A DNA stretch of 64,000 nt, taken from Candidatus Cryptobacteroides gallistercoris. Lineage in GTDB: Bacteria; Bacteroidota; Bacteroidia; Bacteroidales; UBA932. The stretch covers positions 49,644-113,643 of the forward strand of contig JADIMJ010000065.1 in assembly GCA_017694835.1 (NCBI GenBank), read 5' to 3'. The number at the start of each line of letters is the position of its first letter. Within the stretch, counting starts at the first letter, position 1. The notes under the pieces are model-generated. The model made no database searches, was not told the origin of the DNA, and saw only the letters and a list, made by a program, of their open reading frames with translations. Of this stretch, positions 17,962-26,411 are shown piece by piece. A program made the translations under genes and the position numbers.

Positions 17962-18510
17962 TCATTTCAGGGCATCAGGACTCATCCTGTAGTTCTCCGG
18001 TGCATCCGGGTCACGGAGGATATTCAGGGCGGCATCATAGTCGGGTTCATCCGTCACTTCCGGAACAAGCTGCTCATAGACAATTGTCCCCTTTTCATCA
18101 ACTATGATGACGGCCCTTGCAAGAAGTCCCTTGAGCGGGCCTTCAGTCATGGTGAGGCCGTACCTTTCGTCAAAATGACGGCATCTGAACACTGAAAGAG
18201 GAACTACATCTTCAAGTCCTTCGGCAGCACAGAACCTTGACTGGGCGAAAGGCAAGTCCTTTGACACGCAGAGGACCACTGTATTTTCAAGGGAAGAAGC
18301 CTCTCTGTTGAATTTTCTCACGGATGCAGCGCACACCGGAGTGTCAAGACTCGGGAAAATATTTATAAGCACCTTTTTCCCGCGCAATTCAGGAAGATGC
18401 ACAGTCGTAAGGTCACCTTTTACACCGCCGAACTTGGGAGCCTCCTCCCCTACCTTTGGAAGTTCTCCGGACAGTTCGACAGGAGAACCTTTGAAGTTTA
18501 CTGTTGCCAT
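17962..18510 (-). CDS. tpx: Thiol peroxidase
   Basis: 182 aa; INIFPSLDTPVCAASVRKFNREAS with peroxidatic Cys, DLPFAQSRFCAAEGLEDVVPLS resolving Cys. Confidence 0.94.
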   Translation of the reverse strand: MATVNFKGSPVELSGELPKVGEEAPKFGGVKGDLTTVHLPELRGKKVLINIFPSLDTPVCAASVRKFNREASSLENTVVLCVSKDLPFAQSRFCAAEGLEDVVPLSVFRCRHFDERYGLTMTEGPLKGLLARAVIIVDEKGTIVYEQLVPEVTDEPDYDAALNILRDPDAPENYRMSPDALK

Positions 18511-18674
18511 AGTGATATTATATTTTCATGTTTATATTCCATTTCCCTGATATGGTATGTCCGATTTCCCGATATGGTCCGTCCGAATCAACAGGTCTGA
18601 CAATGTCAGATCAAAATCAGCGGATTTTTCACATCTCTCAAAATTAGGAATTTTCAGATGATATTCAAAATTTG

Positions 18675-18682
18675 TATTTTTG
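18675..18682 (+). promoter_or_regulatory. Putative -7 element TATTTTTG upstream of the thiL-like gene
   Basis: TANNTTTG match about 57 bp upstream of the ATG. Confidence 0.4.
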
Positions 18683-18738
18683 TGTATAATCTCCGGGCCG
18701 GGGAATGAATCAGGAAAAACAGAAACAACCGACATACT

Positions 18739-19761
18739 ATGCAGGAAGAAAAATTCTCTGAAATAGGCCGTATCGAGGCCATCGAAAAACTTTTTGACGG
18801 GACCGGATACCGCCCGTGGGACTGCAGCGGAGCAGAGGCTGCCTCAAAGGGGGACCTTGCAGTGACTGCATCCCGCCTTCTGCTTGAAGGCATAGACTTC
18901 GACCTTGTGTATTTTCCTCTGAAACATCTGGGATACAAGAGCGTAATCTCCGTCATCGGAGAACTCTATGCATCAATGGCCAAGCCGGCTTCCATTTCCG
19001 TCGTACTGGGACTTTCCGCAAAGCTCGACTTCGGGCAGACGAAAGAAATATGGGAAGGCATGGCAGCGGCAGCAAAGGAGCACCGGGTGAAGAGACTTTC
19101 ACTGGACCTTGTCCCGTCCCGGAACGGCCTGTGCATTTCCGTGTCGGGGACAGGATTCACTTCAAACCTCACGGCAAGGAGAAGGATGCCGGCCAAAAGC
19201 ATGGACCTGATATGCATTTCCGGCAATCTTGGAGGAGCATTCATGGGTATGCAGGTGCTGGAAAGGGAGAAAAAGAAATTCTCCGCCACAAAGGATGACC
19301 GCAACCAGCCGAAGCTGGACGACTACAGGCATCTCATAGGGGCCTACCTGAAGCCGGAAATCAACCCCGGGACAGTGGAGCAGCTTGAAGATACAGGAAT
19401 CATCCCGTCCTACGGATATTTAGTCACCCGCGGCCTTGGAGATGCTGTCAAACGGCTGTCCCGTGACAGCGGATTCGGAGTCAAAATATATGTGGACAAG
19501 ATTCCGTTCCCGGGAAAAATGTTCGATGTCGCCAAGGAATTCAATGTAGACCCGATGTCTGTGGCCATGAACGGAGGCGAAGACTGCCGGCTGCTGTTCA
19601 CAATTCCGATAGGACAGCACGAGAAATTCCGCCGGGACTTCCAGGTCTATGATGTCATCGGGCACCTTGCGAAGCCGGAAGTGGGACAGACGGCAGTAAC
19701 TCCGGACGGAGTGGAGTTCCCGATAAAGGCCCAGGGATGGAAACAGACGGAACAGGAATGA
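18739..19761 (+). CDS. ThiL/AIR-synthase-family protein, apparently missing catalytic metal-binding residues
   Basis: FDLVYFPLKHLGYKSV, VAMNGGEDCRLLFTIP and VGQTAVTPDGVEFPIKAQGW match ThiL; the GDDAA, SDLAA and SDG motifs are altered. Confidence 0.82.
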   Translation: MQEEKFSEIGRIEAIEKLFDGTGYRPWDCSGAEAASKGDLAVTASRLLLEGIDFDLVYFPLKHLGYKSVISVIGELYASMAKPASISVVLGLSAKLDFGQTKEIWEGMAAAAKEHRVKRLSLDLVPSRNGLCISVSGTGFTSNLTARRRMPAKSMDLICISGNLGGAFMGMQVLEREKKKFSATKDDRNQPKLDDYRHLIGAYLKPEINPGTVEQLEDTGIIPSYGYLVTRGLGDAVKRLSRDSGFGVKIYVDKIPFPGKMFDVAKEFNVDPMSVAMNGGEDCRLLFTIPIGQHEKFRRDFQVYDVIGHLAKPEVGQTAVTPDGVEFPIKAQGWKQTEQE

Positions 19762-19792
19762 CAATTGCACGGACAAATAAACCGATACTGAT

Positions 19793-20455
19793 ATGAAAAA
19801 GATTATCTTGATTGCCGCCGTCCTCACGGCATTGGCTTCAGCGACATGCCGGACGGCATCTGCACAATCTTTCAAAGACCTGCTGAACAAAGGAAAAGAC
19901 CTGCTCGGCAATGAACAGGTGCAGGATGTCATCAGCGGAGTTGCCGAAGGTCTCGGCGCCGACATTCTGCAGGCAGACATCTGCGGCTCCTGGCAGTACA
20001 AGGGGGCTGCAGTGAAATTCACGAGCGACAACCTGCTTGCAGGAGCAGCCTCAACACTGGCATCTTCACAGATTGAAGAAAAGCTAGACGAATATCTTCA
20101 GAAAATAGGCCTGAAAGAAGGCGCATTCAGCTATACCTTCAATGCCGACAGCACCTTCACCAATACTTTCCTGAAACAGCAGCTCAAAGGCACCTGGTCC
20201 GTAACCAGTGGAGAAGACGGCAAAACCATCGGTCTGAAATACGGCAGAAGCGAAAAATTCGACCTCTTCACCCTCAAGGCGACAGTATCCATAGGGACTG
20301 AAAAGACGGAATTCCTCTTCAATGCCGACAAAATCCTTGAATTCATCGGAAAAATATCCTCCACTTCCGACAATTCGATGCTGAAGAGCCTGTCGCAGCT
20401 GACAAGCCAGTTTGACGGGCTGAAGATAGGCTTCGAGATGGCAAAAGTTCAATGA
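19793..20455 (+). CDS. DUF4923-like secreted protein
   Basis: 220 aa; signal peptide; AQSFKDLLNKGKDLLGNEQVQDVISGVAEGLGADILQADICGSWQYKGAAVKFTSDNLLA. Confidence 0.75.
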   Translation: MKKIILIAAVLTALASATCRTASAQSFKDLLNKGKDLLGNEQVQDVISGVAEGLGADILQADICGSWQYKGAAVKFTSDNLLAGAASTLASSQIEEKLDEYLQKIGLKEGAFSYTFNADSTFTNTFLKQQLKGTWSVTSGEDGKTIGLKYGRSEKFDLFTLKATVSIGTEKTEFLFNADKILEFIGKISSTSDNSMLKSLSQLTSQFDGLKIGFEMAKVQ

Positions 20456-21569
20456 AAACGGCCGTACAGGACAGGAAATAATAGACTATAATCTGTACGG
20501 ACAGAGCAGCAATCTGACTGCCGGCCATGCCAAGGCTTGCGCCGGCAGTATTCATGTTGATGAATGCCCTTACGGCAAATGTGGACGGAAAAATCCACGA
20601 AAAAGCCTCCCACACCCGGGGAAAATTGCTCTGCGGCCACGCAAAGCCTGTCAGGAACAGGCATACCGGCGACATGAAAAGAAACAGGACGAACACAGTT
20701 TCCCTGTGACGCACAAATGAACTGAAGGTAAAGCTGAACACAGTGCAGGCGGTGACATAGAACAGCAGCAGGACAATGATGCTGCCGAAGCTGCAGTTGC
20801 GGGGCAACCCCACGACAGCCGGCACAATCACGGCAACATATATCCCTATTGCCATATACAGGAGCCAGTATGCCGCTCCCCTGCCCATTACAGTCCTTGA
20901 TATGCCCCTCCCTTTCAGCGTGTCTGAGAGAACGGCAAAGCTGCGGTTTTCCTCCCTCATGGTACCCGTCAGCATTGATATGCCGTAGAACATGGTCTGC
21001 TGGATGACGATGAGCAGAACTGCCGACAGGAAAAACAGCGTATAGGAGAAAGTCCTGTTGTACGGCATCGACGCTTCATACAGGACTGGCTGCGGGAGCG
21101 GAGACATTTCCCTCATGCTGTCGAGCATCACATTGTTCACTCCCATGGAAAGATTCTTGTAATACAGGAAGCTGCTCATGTCGGCATATGTGGAGACATG
21201 GGCCTGCCTGCCTTCTGCAAGACAGAGGTCAAAATCCTCCGGAATCAGCACGATTCCATGCACTTCCCTCTCCTGCATCAGCTTTTCCGCCTCAGCCATT
21301 GCATGACAGCTGCGGGTCACCGCAAGCTCCCTTGTCGCATCCAGTTTTCTGATGAATTCCCTGCCGGCAGCGCTGCCTGAGGCATCAATCACAGCCACAG
21401 GCATGTCATCGACCGTCCCGTTGTGGTAGATGATGCCGTATAGCAGAGGATAGACGAGCCCGGCAAGGAAAAATATTACCATGACGCCGCCGTCGCTGAA
21501 TATATGGCGCAGTTCCCTGGAAAAAATCAGCATCCAGTCTTTAATCCATGCCTCAATATATCTTTTCAT
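20343..21569 (-). CDS. ABC-2 type transporter permease
   Basis: 408 aa; SRELRHIFSDGGVMVIFFLAGLVYPLLYGIIYHNGTVDDMPVAVIDASGSAAGREFIRKLDAT; multiple TM segments. Its C-terminal tail overlaps the 19793-20455 CDS. Confidence 0.9.
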   Translation of the reverse strand: MKRYIEAWIKDWMLIFSRELRHIFSDGGVMVIFFLAGLVYPLLYGIIYHNGTVDDMPVAVIDASGSAAGREFIRKLDATRELAVTRSCHAMAEAEKLMQEREVHGIVLIPEDFDLCLAEGRQAHVSTYADMSSFLYYKNLSMGVNNVMLDSMREMSPLPQPVLYEASMPYNRTFSYTLFFLSAVLLIVIQQTMFYGISMLTGTMREENRSFAVLSDTLKGRGISRTVMGRGAAYWLLYMAIGIYVAVIVPAVVGLPRNCSFGSIIVLLLFYVTACTVFSFTFSSFVRHRETVFVLFLFMSPVCLFLTGFAWPQSNFPRVWEAFSWIFPSTFAVRAFINMNTAGASLGMAGSQIAALSVQIIVYYFLSCTAVFIELLPSRSLSSARQTGLSAATGSSASNCRKWRIFFR

Positions 21570-21599
21570 GATGTCTTGTGATGTCTTGATACAAGAAAT

Positions 21600-22769
21600 T
21601 CAGTTGCGGGGAAAATTCTGGTTTACATAAGCCGCCCGGAGCCTCGCGTACACAGGCAGAGGCAGAAGCAGGAAAAGAAGCAGGCATATTGCCTGGAAAT
21701 ACCAGCCTGTGAAGCCGCTCCCGAATATGGTTTCCTGCACATAAATCAGATAATAATGCCTGAGTGGGAACAGGACGGACAGTCCGCGGACAGCCGGCGG
21801 CAAGGCCTCGACAGGAAATGTAAATCCGGTCAGGGACAACGCCAGAGTGCTGAAGAGTGCCGCTATGCTGAGGGCAATCCGGAGAACAGGCAGGGTTCCG
21901 GCTATGAAGAATCCCACCGCTTCACTGGCCAATATCATAAGGAATGTGGCAAGGAACATGTTCCATATGGAACCTTTCAGAGGGAATCCCGCCCAATGGT
22001 ACAGGAAGATGTCGCAGACAATTCCCATTGCCGTGAACAGGACAGTATAGACTGCCAGCTTCCCGGTCATGGCGGCTGTCATAGAGCCTCCGGATTTTTC
22101 AAGAAGATGCCTTGAAGTCCCGTATTTCAGCTCGGAACACAGGGCATATACAGTCATCAGAATCACCGTCATCTCAAGTATTCCCGGAACCAGCATGTTG
22201 GTAAGGTATACATTGTAGCTCGTTGCCGCATTGCCTATCTGGTGGGAATCAACAGCCACAGGCTGTATCCTCGCCATGGCAGCCTCATCGCCGAGCCCCA
22301 TTCCGCGGAGCACCTCCCTCTGTATTCCTCCGGAAATCATGTTGGACATCATCAGAAGGTCCTTGTAGGCAAGTGCCCCTCCCACCATATACAGGGAATT
22401 GACATAGAAAGTGAACTCCGGCTGCCTTCCGGAAAGCACATCTGCATACATCCCGTCCGGAATGAGGAAGAATGCGCAGATGCATCCTGTCTGCATCGCC
22501 TCCCTGGCCTCGGCATATGAACCGAATCCTATGGTTTTCCCGAGTTGGGTGGCGTCAATCTGCCTCACCATATTCCTCGACAGGGAAGTATTGTCAAGGT
22601 CCACCACTCCTATCGGCAGGTCCTGCGGTACTCCTTCCCTGAAAAATGTACTGAAAAAGACCATGCAGAATGTCATGACCCCGACAGAAGCCATAAGATA
22701 CACCGGACGCTGCACCATGATGCGCAGTTCCCTGCGCATCGCCGACCGGACATTTGACAGAATTTTCAT
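21600..22769 (-). CDS. ABC-2 type transporter permease
   Basis: 389 aa; RRELRIMVQRPVYLMASVGVMTFCMVFFSTFFREGVPQDLPIGVVDLDNTSLSRNMVRQIDAT. Confidence 0.92.
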   Translation of the reverse strand: MKILSNVRSAMRRELRIMVQRPVYLMASVGVMTFCMVFFSTFFREGVPQDLPIGVVDLDNTSLSRNMVRQIDATQLGKTIGFGSYAEAREAMQTGCICAFFLIPDGMYADVLSGRQPEFTFYVNSLYMVGGALAYKDLLMMSNMISGGIQREVLRGMGLGDEAAMARIQPVAVDSHQIGNAATSYNVYLTNMLVPGILEMTVILMTVYALCSELKYGTSRHLLEKSGGSMTAAMTGKLAVYTVLFTAMGIVCDIFLYHWAGFPLKGSIWNMFLATFLMILASEAVGFFIAGTLPVLRIALSIAALFSTLALSLTGFTFPVEALPPAVRGLSVLFPLRHYYLIYVQETIFGSGFTGWYFQAICLLLFLLLPLPVYARLRAAYVNQNFPRN

Positions 22770-23803
22770 CGCGCCGCCCTTCCTCCGCCGATTGCTATTG
22801 CCGTCATTCCGGGAAGAAGCCCATCAATCTTTTCTTCCGGCACGCTCCTTACTTCAAATGTCCTTGCATCATAGCCGCCCGTGTCTTTTGTGGCCCTCCA
22901 GGTGGCATAAGACTGCAGCACACTCATATGGCTGACGCGTGTCCTGTAACAGGCATTGCCGAGGGCCGGTACGGTGACTGTCAGTTCATCTCCTATATTC
23001 AGCCCGCAGAGCATGTCCTCCCTGATGTTGAATGTGAACCACATGTCATCAAGGTCTGTGACAGCCATTACAGGAGCCCCCTGCCCCACAAGTTCTCCAG
23101 CCTTCGGGAAACGGGCTGAAATGATCCCGTCTGCAGGCGCAGTGAGATAAAGTTCGCCGAGATAAGACTCGACCTCGGCAAGGGCTCCGGCGGCCTGCTC
23201 TGCAAGGGCGGCTGCGGCGTCTCTGTCTTCTTTTCTCGCCCCGCCCGCAGCCATGTCATACTGGGACTTGGCTGCCGCACTCATCGCCTTTGCCGCCTTG
23301 TACCTTGCCTCGGTCTCGTCATATTTCTGGGCGCTGACCACATTCTGTTCATACAGGCGGCTCACCCTGCTGAACGACTTTTCCATTATTTCCTCATTGG
23401 CCAGGGCCTGCTGCCATAATTCATATGCGCCGGCTATCTGTTCCTGCCTTGCTCCTGCCAGAGCCTTTTCCTTCTGTGCTTCCGCCGCAGATTTCACGGC
23501 CATTGCCTGTGCAAGCTTAGCCCTTACCTCGGGGCTGTCGATTTCAGCCAAAGTATCGCCTTTGCAGACCATATCCCCTTCGTCTGCATAGAACCTCACT
23601 ATTCTTCCCGGTACTTTTCCCGACACCCTGTATTCCGTGGCCTCCGCCTGCCCCTGGATTACCGCAGGCTTCGGCTTTGACACAATATAGCCTGTGACAG
23701 CCACCACGGCAATTACAGCCAGCAGTGCAATGATTCCGATAAGCAGATTATAATTTTTCCTTGTCTTTTCCATCTTCATTCTTTTCCTGTATTTCAGATT
23801 CAT
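22766..23803 (-). CDS. HlyD family periplasmic adaptor (membrane fusion protein)
   Basis: 345 aa; single N-terminal TM; KVPGRIVRFYADEGDMVCKGDTLAEIDSPEVRAKL; LTAPADGIISARFPKAGELVGQGAPVMAV. Overlaps its neighbours by 4 bp. Confidence 0.93.
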   Translation of the reverse strand: MNLKYRKRMKMEKTRKNYNLLIGIIALLAVIAVVAVTGYIVSKPKPAVIQGQAEATEYRVSGKVPGRIVRFYADEGDMVCKGDTLAEIDSPEVRAKLAQAMAVKSAAEAQKEKALAGARQEQIAGAYELWQQALANEEIMEKSFSRVSRLYEQNVVSAQKYDETEARYKAAKAMSAAAKSQYDMAAGGARKEDRDAAAALAEQAAGALAEVESYLGELYLTAPADGIISARFPKAGELVGQGAPVMAVTDLDDMWFTFNIREDMLCGLNIGDELTVTVPALGNACYRTRVSHMSVLQSYATWRATKDTGGYDARTFEVRSVPEEKIDGLLPGMTAIAIGGGRAAR

Positions 23804-25290
23804 CTTCCTTCGGCAAGAGCCAGAGCCACGGCATGCAGCTGCAGCTCAACTCCTGCATCGATATATTCAGAATGCGCCTGCATCCACGCTGTCTGCGCCT
23901 GCATCAGAGTATTGGCAGGGACCATGCCTTCGGCATAGCCGGCTGTTGCCGCCCGCAGATTTTCCTCGGCGCATCCGAGGCTGTTCTCCGCCATGCACAG
24001 CTTCTCCAGGGCCTCGTCTTCCTGTCTGCGCAGCTGCTCCACCTGCATGGCAATCTTCTTTTTCGCATCTTCGAGCATGCAGTCCGCCATGACAGACTCC
24101 GCCTTCGCCCTGCGTACTTTCTGCATTGCCTCACATCCGTGGAAAACAGGTATTTCCACGGCCACTCCGACATTGAACATCCCCGCAAAGCTGTTGCTGT
24201 AGCCGTGATACATATTAGGGTTTGTGAGCAGATAATTTGCTGTCAGAGCCACCCTGGGCATCATGTCGGCACGGGCAACGGCAGCTTTCCTGTCATAAAT
24301 CCTTGCGGCAAGCTCCAGACTCCGTATCTCCGGCCTCGACGCAAAAATTTCTTCTTCTCCGACCCTGCCTTCAATCCTCGGGAGCGGTACTTTGTCAAGG
24401 CATTCGTCCGCAAGCTCGAGCTCCGTGTCCAGAGGCAGTCCGCACAGCCGGCACAGCAGCATCTTCGCAAGCACAAGGCCGTTGCCCGCCTTGGTGAGCA
24501 GCAGGTCGGCTTCATTGGCCCTGACCTTTACAGACAGCAGGTCGGCCCTGGTCGCCATTCCCTCAGCTACAAGAGCTTCGGTATCATGCAGCATCATTCC
24601 CAGCAGGTCGGCGTAATCCTGTGCGAGCCTCTTCTTGTTGGAAATGGAGACAATCTGCCAGTAGGCATTGTCAACCTCCGACACGACGGCCCTGTACTCA
24701 ATATCATACTGCGACCGGGCAAGGTCTTCGGCAAGCTTCGCCAGACGGTTGGCATTGATGATTTTTCCTCCGGCGAAGACCGGCTGCCTCAGGGAAACGG
24801 CCCCGGCAAACACATTATGGATGTCCATCTCAAAGGCTCTGTTGATTTCAGAGCCGATGGCATTGACCGGAGATGCTATGTCAGCCGACATCAGTTCCTC
24901 CATCAGCTTCATCATGCCAGGATTTTCCTGCAGGATGGCGGAAAACACCGGGTCGGACATCAGATTCTCCAGGCCGGAATGCAGGGACCCCTGGATACCG
25001 GTTCCCAGACCTGTCAGCATGTCCGACTTCTCCTGAGAAAGCAGGCTGAGATTCCTGCTGTTGTACATATAAGCCCCGGTGACGGAAATCCCGGGGAAAT
25101 AATTCGCCATGGCTATTTTTCTGTCATAGCCGGCCAGAGTCACCTTCTGCTGCGCCATCTTCAGAGAAATGTTGTTCCTTACAGCAGAATCACGGCACTG
25201 CTGCAGAGTCATCACCTCAGCCGCCCCGGCCGCAGAAGGGGCAAGGGGCAGGAGGAGAAGGAATGCCGCAGCAAATGATTTTCTTTTCAT
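23800..25290 (-). CDS. TolC family outer membrane efflux protein
   Basis: MTLQQCRDSAVRNNISLKMAQQKVTLAGYDRKIAMANYFPGISVTGAYMY; signal peptide if started at 25290. Confidence 0.94.
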   Translation of the reverse strand: MKRKSFAAAFLLLLPLAPSAAGAAEVMTLQQCRDSAVRNNISLKMAQQKVTLAGYDRKIAMANYFPGISVTGAYMYNSRNLSLLSQEKSDMLTGLGTGIQGSLHSGLENLMSDPVFSAILQENPGMMKLMEELMSADIASPVNAIGSEINRAFEMDIHNVFAGAVSLRQPVFAGGKIINANRLAKLAEDLARSQYDIEYRAVVSEVDNAYWQIVSISNKKRLAQDYADLLGMMLHDTEALVAEGMATRADLLSVKVRANEADLLLTKAGNGLVLAKMLLCRLCGLPLDTELELADECLDKVPLPRIEGRVGEEEIFASRPEIRSLELAARIYDRKAAVARADMMPRVALTANYLLTNPNMYHGYSNSFAGMFNVGVAVEIPVFHGCEAMQKVRRAKAESVMADCMLEDAKKKIAMQVEQLRRQEDEALEKLCMAENSLGCAEENLRAATAGYAEGMVPANTLMQAQTAWMQAHSEYIDAGVELQLHAVALALAEGR

Positions 25291-25454
25291 TCTTGACCAA
25301 ATTTTAAATCTTCCGGAATCCGTCATTCCGATTCCGGATGCGACGGAGGAAGCATACTAAAAAAATGCCCGTCGTATGAAATTTATATTCCGTTTGAACC
25401 TCAAATTTGTCAAAAGGTAGAATTTTCTAATTTTGTCGCAGGTTTGGCAAAGAA

Positions 25455-26411
25455 ATGGAGGCAACTGCCGGAACAACATCAACGGATATGGCACACAAAA
25501 TCGCACAATCGGATGTACGCACAGTAAATCTGGCTGAATTCATGCAGATGTTCCCAGTCACAAGCAGAATGAGCGTGGGGGACGACTTCTGTGTAATTGA
25601 CCTCAGGTACGACAAATGTCTGGAAATGCTCGTCCGTCCTTGCAGATTCGACGGTTTCCTGATGTTTTTCTGCATCTCGGGGCATTTCAGGATATCCATC
25701 AACCTGGCAGAATTCGAAGTCTGTGAAAACTCCCTTTTCATCGATTTTCCCGGAGACATCATCACTGTACCGGAAATCGACGGGACACAGAAAGAACAGC
25801 TTCATTTCATGGTGATGGCAATGACACGGGAATATATGTCAAGCCTCAAATTCAATGTCCCGCAGCTGATGTCAAAAAGCCTTGCGCTGCTGAAAAACCC
25901 GTGCTTTACACTCACGGAAGAGGAAAAGACGGCGGCAAAGAAATACATAGAAATGGCATCTGAGATTCTCGGCTCCACATTCACATACAAGAGAGAATGC
26001 ATGGCGGCCCTGCTGTCCTCCTCATTCTACCTGTTCGGCAGCGTCATCGAGAGAAGCATAAGCTCATGCGGGACTGAAACTTCCGGAACAGACCGCAGCA
26101 AGGCTGTCTTCAACGAATTCATCAGCCTTGTATCTGAGTTCCATACACAAGAAAGGGGTGTGGCATTCTATGCAGACAAGCTGTGCCTCACCCCTAAATA
26201 TCTTTCAAGACTGGTCAAATCCGCTTCCGGGAAATCAGCCCCGGAATGGATCGACACTTATATCATATTGGAAGCCAAGAACATGCTGAAATATTCAGAT
26301 ATTCCTATAAAAGAGATTGTGAACAGGCTTCATTTCCCCAACCAGTCCACCTTCCACAAGTTCTTCAAGGCCCATACCGGCCTCACTCCCCTGAGGTACA
26401 GAAAAATGTAG
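25455..26411 (+). CDS. AraC family transcriptional regulator
   Basis: 318 aa; C-terminal double HTH FYADKLCLTPKYLSRLVKSASGKSAPEWIDTYIILEAKNMLKYSDIPIKEIVNRLHFPNQSTFHKFFKAHTGLTPLRYRKM. Confidence 0.95.
   Translation: MEATAGTTSTDMAHKIAQSDVRTVNLAEFMQMFPVTSRMSVGDDFCVIDLRYDKCLEMLVRPCRFDGFLMFFCISGHFRISINLAEFEVCENSLFIDFPGDIITVPEIDGTQKEQLHFMVMAMTREYMSSLKFNVPQLMSKSLALLKNPCFTLTEEEKTAAKKYIEMASEILGSTFTYKRECMAALLSSSFYLFGSVIERSISSCGTETSGTDRSKAVFNEFISLVSEFHTQERGVAFYADKLCLTPKYLSRLVKSASGKSAPEWIDTYIILEAKNMLKYSDIPIKEIVNRLHFPNQSTFHKFFKAHTGLTPLRYRKM

Noticed and set aside
23761-25278. 505-aa plus-strand ORF antisense to the TolC-family gene
   Set aside because: Fully overlaps a clearly recognisable TolC protein. 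The translation is Cys/His/Arg-rich with no family features, as expected for the antisense of a high-GC gene.
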